Shown piece by piece: positions 47,749-59,036 of a stretch of DNA of 64,000 nucleotides. The notes below the pieces were generated by a model, which worked only from the letters and a program-made list of their open reading frames with translations, was not told the DNA's origin and did not search any database. Origin of the DNA: Moniliella sp. 'wahieum' (taxonomy: Eukaryota; Basidiomycota; Moniliellomycetes; Moniliellales; Moniliellaceae). The stretch spans positions 496,001 through 560,000 of the forward strand of contig RSEE01000022.1 in assembly GCA_003971905.1 (NCBI GenBank), in the 5' to 3' direction. The stretch's first letter is position 1. Each line of letters starts with the position of its first letter. The position numbers were made by a program, and so were the translations under genes.

Positions 47749-48954
47749 CTCTTTCCTCAGTCCAACCCAGCTCCTGTCTTCTGCATAGTAACTGCACTTC
47801 GGGTTCCGCTGGGTAAAAGTCCATATTAGGGGTAATATAGAGCGAAGAGGGTGGCATGGTGAAGGGGCATAAACAAAACATACAATAAGAGGCACACGAA
47901 TATCATACCCCAAACAGAGAGAGGAAAACGGTGTGAGTAGAGGGAACAAAAAGTGGACTGCTGCGTTTGTATCCCGACGGGCAGAGTGTAACGCTGCGGC
48001 TGAAGAACGGCCCCCTGATGTGTTTTCAGTTAAGGTGCGTTCTTCCACAAAAATACGATAGTATAGACGCTCCCAACTTTTCACGTTCTGTTTTTGTTCC
48101 GGCGTCAGATCTCAGAGAGATCCATCAGTGGTGCCTATGCCCATACTAGGTGTGAATGGTTGCCCGGCTTCTGGACTATACTCCCAATATATAGTGTGGC
48201 ATGCGCCATGCTCATTTGACCCCAGGGCGATATATAATTGTCTTTTCATCTCGTCACGATGACGGACTCCAAGGGAGAGTCGAACCTTTCGAACAGCGCG
48301 AGCACATCATACACAGAAAAAAGCGACTCGATACCCCTATCACTCTCTTCTGATCAATTTGATCAACGTCATCGTCCCCTCTCCATCATCTCCCAGTGTT
48401 TCTTCGTCAGGTACTGGCTCAACAGTATTTGGTGCCAACCGCAAGAATTGCCTATCCACATTGCTCATTATGATCCCGTGTCACTACCTTATTCGAAATA
48501 TGGTATGTGGAGGAGCACCATTGGATGCCGTGGCGACAGCCATTTTGCCTGTGCATCCTTCAAGAGCGCCGACTTGCGTCTCGTCTCTGGTTATTGTTAC
48601 AGGAGATGGGCAACTGGAGATTTACGATGACAAAAATGAGACAGTCATGATGATGAAAGCTTTGGTGGCATTATCTCTTCAACAGTGGTCCCAGCAGTGC
48701 CGCCTGCTTCTCTACATCCGTAGTTACAATGACATATGAAATCCGATACGACATTCACTGTACTGCACAGATCAGAAAGGGCCCTCTGTGCACCATGAAG
48801 AAAATGGTATTCCCATCTTCCTCATATCCAGCTGCCTCCCCCTCGCGCTTGCCTCCGTTCTTCGGGCTCGTCTCCGTTCCCTGCTCACAAGAGGGCAATT
48901 ACGTATCGCAACTCTCCACGGAAGAATCTCAATGAGAGGTAATATGCTGATGAT

Positions 48955-49190
48955 GATGAGACCTGGAGTCCGGAAGGTCCTCGAGGGTATCAATCGCACT
49001 GGTGATGGTGGCGGTCTAAGCCAACCAGCAACGCCTACAGAGGAACATCAAGCAGCGAGTCGCCACCAGAGGAGGGCTAAGCCGCGGAACAAAGAGAAAA
49101 GCAGGAGAGAGAAAACAACGGAACTCCCAGGCCTGAGGAGGAACGGAAGAGAAATTGGCCAAAGCATGAGCCACCCCATGGCTCAACAGA
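48955..49190 (+). repeat. Dispersed repeat family A, copy 3
   Basis: GAGTCCGGAAGGTCCTCGAG, CAATCGCACTGGTGATGG, AAGCCAACCAGCAACGCCTA, CAGAGGAACATCAAGCAGCG, GAGAAAACAACGGAACTCCC and ATTGGCCAAAGCA, matching copies at 16.44 and 35.74 kb. Confidence 0.7.
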
Positions 49191-49515
49191 TGAGCCAGGC
49201 TATGAAGTGTGGTGCGCCTAATCAGGTCGAAGGTGTAATACAGACTCCTATCATTGGCCACCTCTGGACAAAATGGTCTGTGTCTGGGTTGATCGCATAT
49301 GCAAATTGGACCTACAGCCCCATGCCATATGGGTTTGTCCCCTACACCCGAGGGAAAAAGGGGAGGAGGGATGTTTTGGATGCTCGTGTCCCAAACACGA
49401 GCTGGTGCTGGCCAAGGCCAGTGGGAGGCCCATAACGGATGTGGGCTAGACCAGGAGCAGAAACGGCACTTATGACGATCCTGTCCGCCGACATGGGAAA
49501 CGAGGAGGCGCATAT

Positions 49516-50097
49516 TTAGATGAGACCAATCTGGTTGGACACATCCAGCGCATCCTGGTCCTTGTGGAGACGGATGTAAGCCTTCTTCTTGCCATCAGGG
49601 CGGATGAGGGTGTTGATCTTGGCCGCCTCGACAGAGTAGGCCTTCTTGAGAGCAGCCTTGATCTGGTGCTTGTTGGCACGGCGGTCCACAATGAAGACGA
49701 GGGTGTTAAACTCCTCAATCTTCTTCATCGCCGACTCGGTGTTGAGAGGGAACTGCAGCACCTGGTAGGCGTCCATGCGGGGAGCCGAGGGAATGCTCTT
49801 CCGCAAGTACTTGGGCTTGCGGGGAAGCGCCAGGGTCTTGGGGCGATGGAAGGTGACATTGCGGCGCACCTTCTTGACGCGGGTGCCCTGTTGGCCCTTG
49901 AGGGCAGCCTTCTTGGCAGCAAGAGCCACCGACTTCTTCTCGGCTGTACAGACAGGGACAAGTTAGCATTCGTACTTCACGAGGTTGAAGAGGTGCAAAC
50001 GACCGATAACAGGAAATAACGGCGCCAAGGATCACAACAGGGCGCCGCAGTCTTCCCCTCGGCCAATGTTAGCGGACTCACTCTTGACGATCGCCAT
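49516..50097 (-). CDS. RPL25: 60S ribosomal protein uL23 (yeast L25, human L23a)
   Basis: Large-subunit protein at the exit tunnel, docking site for SRP and nascent-chain factors. Exon 1 is only 16 bases (50097-50082), then a 138-base intron (49944-50081), then exon 2 (49943-49516), giving 147 residues with no frame break: [20 protein letters not shown], a basic stretch, [18 protein letters not shown], the core [40 protein letters not shown], and the end [20 protein letters not shown] followed by NQIGLI. Divergently arranged with uL22, the starts being 295 bases apart. Confidence 0.96.
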
Positions 50098-50283
50098 TTT
50101 GTCCAGGTTGGTGTGGTGAAGGGCCTGGAGGAGAGCTGTACAGGTCGGCTTGCTCAACCACCGAAGGCGCAGATGGCGAACGGGCAGTGTTGTGATACTT
50201 CGCACTATACCGCTGTTGGCCGCAGCCTTGCGCCACCACTCAGCCAGGGGGGCAGTATAACATGGGATAATTTTAGACTAGGT

Positions 50284-50311
50284 CAGTAGGGTTAGTACGG
50301 CAACCCTACTG
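50284..50311. promoter_or_regulatory. Inverted pair of TAGGGTT elements in the shared uL23/uL22 promoter
   Basis: CAGTAGGGTT (50284-50293) and AACCCTACTG (50302-50311) are perfect reverse complements with an 8-base spacer, placed between the divergent start codons (187 bases from uL23, 82 from uL22). The symmetric layout fits a bidirectional activator site. Confidence 0.6.
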
Positions 50312-50392
50312 CACCGTTGTTTCCCGCCCTCCACCCTGGGCGACATTGTCTGCTCTGCCGCCCACCTGACCGTCACCGCCAAGCCGTTCGCC

Positions 50393-51133
50393 ATGGTTGT
50401 GCGTATACACTCCCATCCCTGCGTTGTTGGATGCCCGCCCCTTTTTCCCACTATGGCTAAGGCTGGCATACTGCGCGACGTGTTTTCGGGCAGTGACTTC
50501 GCCTTGTGGGGAAATGGCCAGGGCTAATGCAATGCCGTGCGGACCTGCTAACCTTCCTTACTTTAGCAATACGCTATCCGTGACTCGGACCTTGCCGAAA
50601 AGAGCGCCAAGCCGTGGGGACTACCTGCGTGTTCACTACAAGAACACGCGCGAGACCGCGGCCACGATCCAGGGCATGAAGCTCTCGAAGGCCTACTCCT
50701 TCCTCGCCGACGTGCAGGAGAAGAAGCAGTGCGTGCCATTCCGGCGGCACACAAGCACGTTGGCCGCACGGCGCAGGCCAAGCAGTGGGGGTCTGTTACC
50801 CAGGGTCGCTGGCCCACCAAGAGCGCCAAGTTCCTCGTCGCCCTGCTTAAGAACGCCGAGTCGAACGCCGACCAGAAGGGCCTGGAGGTGGAGAACCTGC
50901 TGATCAAGCACATCGTCATCCACCGTGCCCCGCACACCTACCGGCGCACCTACCGTGCCCACGGCCGCATCAACCCCTACAAGGGCTCCCCTTGCCACGT
51001 TGAGATCCACCTCGTTGAGCAGGGCTCGGCTGTGCCCAAGACGGTTGAGGTGGCGGCCCCCCGCCTTAACAAGCGCCAACTCGCCATTCGCCGCAACGCC
51101 GCCGCCCAGACCAAGGCTGTCGCTTCCGCCTAA
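50393..51133 (+). CDS. RPL17: 60S ribosomal protein uL22 (yeast L17)
   Basis: Large-subunit protein lining the exit tunnel. Exon 1 is ATGGTT (50393-50398); the intron is 50399-50566 (GTGCGT...TAG); exon 2 begins [16 protein letters not shown], giving [18 protein letters not shown], comparable with the MVRYS... start of other fungal L17. Then [92 protein letters not shown] and the Ala-rich end. Two frame breaks, near 50,617 (G run) and 50,745 (CGGCGG run), fit missing bases. About 185 residues, normal. Confidence 0.95.
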
Positions 51134-52996
51134 TGTGCCGCGCTTGCGCTTGTTCCCTTGCAATATGGTGGTTTGCCATCGCCCTCCTTCCCCCTCGTGA
51201 CGATCGCCTTGGTGCTTGTGGTTTGGCCCCCTTTGACGGTGCGGGGCCACTGTCATGATTCCGATTGCCTGCTCTCATGGCGGCTTTCCCTTCTGCACGT
51301 GTACTTCTGTACACATTGCTCCCGTCCAGCAATATTGCTGGGCGGAAACAAAATGTACGCATGGCCATATGTCCTCATCATCGTCCCTTTGATAGAGTCT
51401 TAGCTGCCCTTTGTCTGGTTGTGTCAAACCGGCCACGATGCTATTCGTATAGCCAGAGCTGTGGGTACACACATCCCTGCAACAACCTCCTTGTGGCTGT
51501 GAGCCACAAGGATGGTGCCTACTAAATCAATGAAGAACAACCCTTTTACCTGTTACAACCCTTTTAGGAGCATCGCAAGTGACATCCTACTCAAAACCTC
51601 AAGTCCCGAGGCGATGCGCTGTTTGTTTCCACCGAGAAGCCCTTCAAGCTCAGGATGAGGCATTTGTTTGGTGTTGCTGCCACTCTACGCTACTGCTGTT
51701 TCCACAACCACTTGCATACGCCGTTCCCAGTCCCAGATCAGGCCGGCCGGTGAAGGTTAAATTGAAATCCAACGACGCGTCAAGGGTTGCATATTGCACG
51801 TTCCGGTGTTGAACACGTTGAACAGATGAACTTCAAGCTTCAAGAGAAGCTTCAACGTCTTCAACGTTGAAGTGAATATTGAATATTGACTGCCGATCTC
51901 TACCAGATCTTGCAGAATGGTTTCATCACCATCAGGCGCTGAGCGCTGAGAGATGTTGGGAAAACACGACTGGCGTTGGGTCATGGTATTGGGGGTTGGG
52001 GGCTCAGGCTCAGCGTGGCTGGAACCAAGACGTTGTGCTGAACTGGGCCGCTGTGTCCCACCAGCCCCTATCTCAGCTAGCAGCACGGCGGGAGCTGGAC
52101 ACACCGACGAGCGGAGGACGCAAGATGGCGAAAGGCCGAGTGGGCGGAGGCCAGTCAGTACCAGCGAGAGGCGCCGAGAGACGCAGCATCCGCAGGCCTC
52201 AGGCGCGGGTCGGCGCCACCGGGCCGCAATAGGCCCATCGGGCGTGGCAGGCAGGGCGTGGCGACGTGGTAACAACATGAACCCCCGCCCCGCAGGCCAA
52301 ACGCGCGCCGTCTCAGCACGGCGGTCTCTGTCTGGCGCCGTGCGCTGCGCTGCGCGGCAGGCAGCCTGCCAGCGCGCAGCCCAGTCGAGGCACTGCAGGG
52401 CAGGCCGGGCATTGCCTGAAGCAGCCGCCGCCACTGCACCGCCCAGTGACGCTGGTGACGCCGGCCACACAGGTGCTCGCGCTCGTCTCTCCACAGACGC
52501 GCGCCGTGCTGCCATGCGGCGCTGGCTGGTGGCTTGGTGCGCGCTGCATGATGTATGGGACGCATGAGGCCAGTGTCCATCGCCATCGACCATCCTGCAA
52601 CCTCTCTCTAAGCTCTATGCTCGGTATATGCCGTGTTTGTCAGAGGGGACGGGGGCAGTGTGCTGCTCGCCCACAGGCTCAGAGCCTGCAGGGGCTGCAA
52701 GCCTCACGCGTCATGGCCACCGCGAGGCAAGGCACAAGGCACTGGCCACACGATGGATGATGCATCAGCACGACCGATGACTGATGACATGCATGATCTG
52801 GCCATTGCCATCCGCATCATCGTCATCAATGAGATCATCGATCCCCATCCTCAGCCGCGTACCACGTTCAACGTTCAACGTTCAACTCAACGTTCAGCCC
52901 ACCCCCACCACCTCCACTTCCCCCACCTCCCCCACCTCCCCCGCCTTCCCTACTACCCCCACCTCCGCCTTTCGGCCCCCTGCTCTGCTGCCCACC
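51134..52996. other. Intergenic region
   Basis: uL22 3' region, then repeat words: CTTCAAG and TTCAACGTT at 51,828-51,870 and AACGTTCA at 52,866-52,897. Very GC-rich overlapping frames at 51,757-52,760 on both strands have no features. CCCCCACCTCC words lie directly before the DUF1769 start. No gene seen. Confidence 0.5.
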
Positions 52997-55900
52997 ATGC
53001 CCGAAAAACTCGTCGTCATGGTCGGGCCAGACCGCTTCAATATGGAGGTCGCCCGCCTCAACGACGTCGAGCACCCGCACGAGATCCGATCCGAACACTT
53101 TGTCGGTCGCGTCCTTGTCCGCATCTTGGATGCTCCCGGTGGCCACCCTGGCGAGCCCGGGTACGAGTACTTTCGCGATCGTTCCCGCCGATTCGCCATC
53201 CAGATCGAAGGCCGCTTCACCCGCCCCTGGAGGGGCTCTGAGATTATCTTTGGCACCGACCTTGATCGCCTGATCGACTTTCCCCGCCGCCCCTTCAATG
53301 CTGGCATGGCCGTGGCCACATGATCGACCCCTGTGTGTACTACGAGGAGCATCCGCCTTCCGGGCGCCCGTTCATCATGTCACCCTACTGTGCTTGTATG
53401 AACACACTGTGTGCGTGGCCTGCCGCCCGCCCGTGCCCACGATGCTGTCGTTGTCCTCCAAAGCGCTGATACAACCTCAGGATCAGCCTCTAACACCCCT
53501 CTCGCCGCACCAGCATCGATTCTACCCAACCTACTGGAAGCAGCGCCATTTCTCTCGCTCCTCATGGCGAGACAGAGGTGCGTCTCGTCCTCATCCCGAT
53601 GAAGTGGACGGTGATGTGGTGCCTCTTCAAGCCTTGGATAGGAACACCATCGATGTTCCCAAGAAGAAGCGCGGCTGGTTCTCTTTGGGGGGATCGAAGG
53701 ACGAGCGCAGGACAAAAAGCTACTGGCGCTTCTTGGGTTTCATGCAAGACCCACGCGTCCGTGCTTATCTATCCGCCCACCACACCTCCTCGACGCTTGG
53801 GCTCATCAACCCAGCCACCACCTGCATCCCCACCCATCCTCCCGCCAGAAAGTCATCCTAGTGCCAGTGTCGGATCCCTGCAGCCAACGCAATCTTCTCT
53901 CTCCCCCCGTCTCATCGGGCCAGGTTGGTGACCAGCAGCGGCGTGTGTCCAGCCTTGGCGACTCGGATTCCGGACCAGCTGTTAATGTTGTGTCGGCAGC
54001 AGCACCTTCGGATGGCTCTCAGCCACTCGTATCAGTTCCTTCCGAGGACGCCAACTCGTCTCGTCTTCTCCAACAGCTTGGTTGGGCGCACACGAGGCGG
54101 GCGGACAAACGCCGGACCCAGTCAAGATGCTTTCCCGGTCGCAGAGTGAGCTGTACCGGCGCTTGTCCGCCTCGATAGGAACGGGGGGCAACAACACCTG
54201 CACGAGATTGATGAGGAAGAGCTGGATGCCTTTTGATGACCACTGCACCATCTACTCCTTTCCAATCGTTCGAAGACGTATCCCACATCCCCATGAAGCA
54301 ACCCACTTTACCAGAGGAACCAGGGGAAACCCCTCAGCACGTCTTCAGCCGCCGCCACTCCTACACCAACACAATGGCATCCTCTGTCACTGGCAACCCT
54401 TCTATTGATATACCCAAAGTACGACGAACCGCCCATTCCCGACCCGCTTCGTCCTCTCGACCCAGTCCTGTTGTACATATCGAAGAGCCCGGTGACCACG
54501 AGAAGACGGCACAGGAGAAGCGCAGAAAGCGCGGGTCCAAGATGATGCGTCGGCTTAGCATGGGAGGCAAAGACAAGGACAAGGACAGGACAAGGCAAGG
54601 ACAAGGATCATGACATGAGAAGCTCCGATCGCCTTCACGTTCGCGCGATCGCATGGGTATGGGCCGATCGTTCGATCTATCGCGCGGCATTTGGACCCCA
54701 GGCACTCTCCCGTTGCCCCCGCTGATGATCATGGAGATGAATTGGCCCAGATCTTGGAGCAACGCGATGCGCCCAACCCGGCTCGCAAGTCGATCACCCA
54801 ATCCTTGTCTTCATCGTTAGGATTCTCGCGTGTGCGAGGTTCGATGGACCTCCCTCGGCAGCCTAGTTTACCTCCCGGACAGGGGGCGCCCGGCCACTGT
54901 GGAGCGTGGAGCCGGGAGCAAGTGAAGGACCAAGTTCGTCGGTGCTTGACACTCTTGCTGTTCCCTCTATGACCAAGATGGAGCAAGCATCTCAATCGAA
55001 CTCAAACAGTTTGGCATGTCGGAGCCTGCTTCTGGTAAGGATTCCAAGGACAAGCGGTCGTCCTACACCGGCAACATATTGAAGCGAATGAACCCGCTCA
55101 ATCTGTTGAGCGGCGACAAGGATGGCAAGGATGGGAACGCGCATGAAACTTGGGGTCTTCTATTTCGGAGGCCACCACCTCGATGCAGGGGGAGGGAGAA
55201 AAGTCCGACTCGGGGCTGGATCGGATGATGAAGAGCAAGAACCATTCCAAGCGGCATTCGAAGTCTGGGCATACGCACGGATACGGCCCGCGCTGTTCAG
55301 CCAAAGATCAAGACCCTGTATCATCTCATCATCATCATCATCATCACCATGGTGATGGAGAGACTGATGAGATGCCTGGTTCAGAAGGGGAGGCCAATCC
55401 GCACCTCCATGAGCTCAAGAAGAGCGTGGGAGAAAACGCATCACGGGTGAGTTCACTGGCCCACAAGGTCGTCTTGCCTGGTCGATTGTTGGTGGACGGA
55501 GTGTCTTCGATTCCTGCACTCCCTCTCCCGCGATCTCAGGGCACTTCTCCTCATCCCGAGTCTGAGGGAACCGGAGGCCGTACGGGTCAAGCCCAAAAAT
55601 CGTCTCTCGATGGTGTTACAGAGGGAGCCCAAGGAGGCTAAAGACGACGCCACCGCCGAGCCTAAACGCCGCTTTTCGACTCGCCTTGGCCGACCCTCGC
55701 GTTCCAGCACAAACCCCAGGCGGTCTTTGTCGGTCGATTTGCGATTTCGGAAGCAGAGCCCGCGGCCTCAGTCTCCTCAGCCGCTATCTACATATTTGGG
55801 CCCCCCCAACCGACCTGCGCCGTTGAGCACGTCCCCTCTGCCTTTGGTCTCTGACGAGGGCAAACCCGACTCTACTCCTGCCGGATCTGAGGCGAGATCA

Positions 55901-57110
55901 TCGACCCTTCCATCTCCCCCACCTCCCTCGTCGCGTGCGGTTGCTGCTCCAACACCTCTACTTGTTCATCCTAAGCCCCGGCAGGCCCCTCTCCAGCTCG
56001 GGATCCACTCTGATGACGAGGACGAAGATCACTTGAACCCCTCGACTCCAGCCAGCTCACGAGGACATACCTTGCCTGCCCCCGGCTCTGACCGAGGCAA
56101 TCCCAACCTGCTTCGTCCACTGCGGAGACCACTTCCTTCAGCGCCCCACGTCGCCGCCTCGCATCTCTACTGAGCCTCCTCGTTCGGGCTCGGCCGCAGA
56201 GATCTACCATACTCACCCCTGGCTAACAGGGGGAAGCGAATTGCAACCAGTCACGTCGGGCCTGGTTCAAACGATGAAAGACGAGGCAAGGGTGATGGGA
56301 AGGAAGTCTTCCGCCTGGCCGATCGGGTGCCTCGGATCTTCTCGCAAACGCCAGTGTTGATGCACCAGCGGGTTCGGCGAACAGGACCAACAGCCTGCGA
56401 CATCGAACCATCGCACGCAGTCCTTCTGCCCCACCCTTTCGGCTTCGCGCCGCGAGGCAGCACGGACCCGGTACCGTCGACCGTGACTGCGCCGAAGCAT
56501 CCAGGCGCATCGCAGATCTCGCTGGGTCCACAGGGGAGTACGAGGAAGGCGGACCTAGCTAAGAGGAAGCCGACACAGCCGCCCAAGCCTTCGGTCGCAG
56601 AGCGCTTGGCCCACGAGTCGGCGGAAAACTGGCGCCCGACGTTGGATGGCGAGCTGGGACCGTGGCGGTTCACCGATCCATCGGTGGACATGATTGAGGA
56701 CAACACATTTGTCCTCCTCAATAAGTCGATGACGTTCCCGAGCGGAGGAAGTACTTTGGTTCCTTGCAGCATCAGGAAGAGTTTGTCTACGACCCGACGT
56801 GTGTATTCACTGCCTTCTTCTCAACATGATGGATGTACGTTGGCTTCCTCCCTGTTGGCGATGCATACCATACTGACTTTCCTTCCCTCTCCGTCACCAG
56901 TTCAATACGTTTGACTTGGCCATCGGGATCGTGCGGATGAACCTGCGCCGGTTTTTTGGTGCCGGGATGCCTATCCGGTACACCCTCCGTGCCAAAGAAG
57001 ACGAGGACATCTGCATGGCTACCATCTCTTTCCAGATCGTCAAGAAGACGATTGATCCCCTTTTTGTGGCGGTACCCTTCTCCTCCCCCTCGCTTCTCTC
57101 ACGCATGTGA
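52997..57110 (+). CDS. DUF1769 (PF08588-type) fungal conserved protein
   Basis: Fungus-specific family with no firmly known function that I can state. N-terminal conserved domain: MPEKLVVMVGPDRFNMEVAR, NDVEHPHEIRSEHFVGRVLV, RRFAIQIEGRFTRPWRGSEI, IFGTDLDRLIDFPRRPFNAG and MIDPCVYYEEHPPSG. After KRGWFSLGGSKDERR with SYWRFLGF comes a long Ser/Pro/Arg-rich, probably disordered region (about 53,780-56,560), including a His run at 55,325-55,350. The C-terminal conserved block holds LAHESAENWRPTLDGELGPW, DPSVDMIEDNTFVLLNK, YDPTCVFTAFFS, then an intron (56835-56900) and FNTFDLAIGIVRMNLRRFFG, IRYTLRAKEDEDICMATISF. Both ends are typical of one protein, so I join them; other introns and numerous frame breaks in the middle are not resolved. 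Confidence 0.75.
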
Positions 57111-58124
57111 TACGGCGCTAGTATCTGTCCTGAATCCCCCCTCATACCCTACCACACTCTTTTATTTCCTTCCGTTATTTCCTATTGGGCACTAGCCGCA
57201 CTCGCTTTGCCATCCCCAACTCGCCCTCACATTGGCAGATAGCTGCATTCCCTGACTTGAACTCCCCCTTTTGTGGTCATGCTCAGCGGGCTCTCCCTGC
57301 TTCTTGGCGTTTTCACCTCGTTTCCCTGTTCCCGAACTAATGATGTTTCCCTTTTAATCTGCACTTGCCTTTGCTAGTCTACCTCCTATGTGGGGTCTTG
57401 TATTTCCATGTCATTGCGGAAGCGACAGCGCATGGCACAACATACATGGCAACTTGGGATGACATCAATTAGTTGTTACGCTCGGGGCGCTTATAGAAGT
57501 TACCATATCACTAGTGCAAAGGACGGATGCATATGGCGTTGCCCAGTGAAGCAGACATCTGTGGCAGCGGCACGCCCTCCCTGCTCGCTCAGCGCGGGAG
57601 CCTTGGTGTATTGTTCTTAGAGGCGGGAACAGTGCTCGCTTACAATGCTGCTGATCGCCAAAGCAAACTGCAGTGTCCAAAGAGAAACGAGACTGTCTGC
57701 CTGCCTGCCCTTACAACGCAAGTTCCAGTGGCTCCAACTTCACCGTCCCACTACGATCCCCGGCCCAGAACTCCATAAGATGGGGCTCACCGTGGCCAAT
57801 CAAGAAATCCAACTACAGCCATACCTACCCAAAGAAAAGCCTAAGCAGGGGCTGGTTTCATTGCCATGATGAGAGTGCTTGCAAAGCGGGGGCGAGGGGA
57901 AAGCCGAGCGTGGCCACATAATGGGCAATAGGGTGGAAGAGGAAAGTCCAGCAACGCTATCGGACAAACAGAGGTCGTCCCCGCATAACAGCGGATAGAT
58001 TTTGGTGCTTCGTGGCCCGAGAAAACCCCAGGGAAAGAAGCATGGGGGTGACAAACAAGCGGAACAAGGAGGGGGTCCCATGACATGCCAATCACGGTCA
58101 TGGCGACAAGCCACAGTATTCCAT
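57111..58124. other. Intergenic region, convergent gene ends
   Basis: 3' sequence of the DUF1769 and eS24 genes. No gene or notable repeat seen; open frames on both strands are short. Confidence 0.5.
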
Positions 58125-58677
58125 TTACTTCTTCTTGTTGTCCGATGCCTTGTTCTTGGCGGTGCCGAAGAACTTCTTGGCGCGGTTCTTGCGCTCCTTC
58201 CTGAGCTTGCGACCGGCGCCCTCAACCTTCTCGGCGAGACCCGAGCGGACGAGGCGGAACTTGGGCTCGAACTTCTTCTGGGCCTCGGCCGAGTCGTAGA
58301 TCAGAGCAAAGCCAGTGGTGCGGCCGCCACCAAAGTGGGTGCGCAGGCCAAAGGTGACCACCTGCTCAGCGGGCGCCTTGTACAGCGCGCCAAGCTTCTC
58401 CGACAGCTCAGCACGGCTCACGTTCGGGCGAGCGGGGTGGATGACCTCGAGGACGCACTGGCGGCGCTGGAGGAGAGCGTTACGCATAAACTTGCGCGTG
58501 CGCAGCGTCACTGGAGAGTTGGGGTCCTGGGAGCCCAAATTGTCAGTCATCCAATCCATCCTGCTGTCTCTGTGCGGAGCCGGGCAACAGATGGTCCGGG
58601 AACACGAGAGCATCGCGCACGCGACGTTCCGACATGGGTGCCCTCGACACAGACCGACCGGGCATGCAACGTACCAT
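58125..58677 (-). CDS. RPS24: 40S ribosomal protein eS24
   Basis: Small-subunit protein. Exon 1 is only the start codon (58677-58675), followed by a 148-base intron (58527-58674, GTACGT...CAG) and exon 2 (58526-58125). The joined protein is [91 protein letters not shown] and a Lys/Arg-rich tail ending ASDNKKK; 134 residues, no frame break. The THFGGG(R/K)TTGF signature is diagnostic. The intron start was chosen because it removes a non-conserved leader and yields the usual N-terminus. Confidence 0.95.
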
Positions 58678-58789
58678 CTTGAGTGCTTGGTGGAGACAGG
58701 CCGGTGCTACGAGAGGCCGAAGCGGTGGCCATGCCTGGGCAAGTCTAGGGTTCAACGCTTATTCTAAAAAACTCGCCGCAGCGGCGCCA

Positions 58790-58807
58790 GGTTAGGGTTA
58801 CCCTACC
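58790..58807. promoter_or_regulatory. Inverted pair of TAGGGTT elements in the eS24 promoter
   Basis: GGTTAGGGTTACCCTACC: TTAGGGTT immediately followed by its near mirror ACCCTACC, about 115 bases upstream of the start codon. A further CTAGGGTTC is at 58,745-58,753. Confidence 0.6.
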
Positions 58808-59036
58808 GCCTGCTGTCACATGTTAAGTTTCCCAATACGTCGTCTCGCGCATCAACCATCGGCTCACGTGATGCGTGCACGTGATCCAACGCTACAAATA
58901 CAGGATGCAGGCATGGTGGCAATGTCCTTGTCCCTGCCACAGCAATCTAGCTGCCGCCATTCACATCACTAGTCATTGCCCAGCCGCTCAACCTCGCGCT
59001 TTCATCCCGGTATGGTACAAATGGACCCACAAAGGG

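Larger units (their letters stand above)
46527..49515. other. Long intergenic region between KGD1 and uL23
   Basis: Contains the KGD1 promoter, two tandem repeats, CTAGTGA runs at 47,285-47,311, GTGACATGTG/TGTCACATGTCACA words at 47,538-47,655 and dispersed family A at 48,955-49,190. A 130-residue frame beginning MTDSKGESNLSNSASTSYTE (48,258) has no recognisable features and is not called. Part of 46,527-46,860 shows GC-rich overlapping frames that are shadows. Confidence 0.5.
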
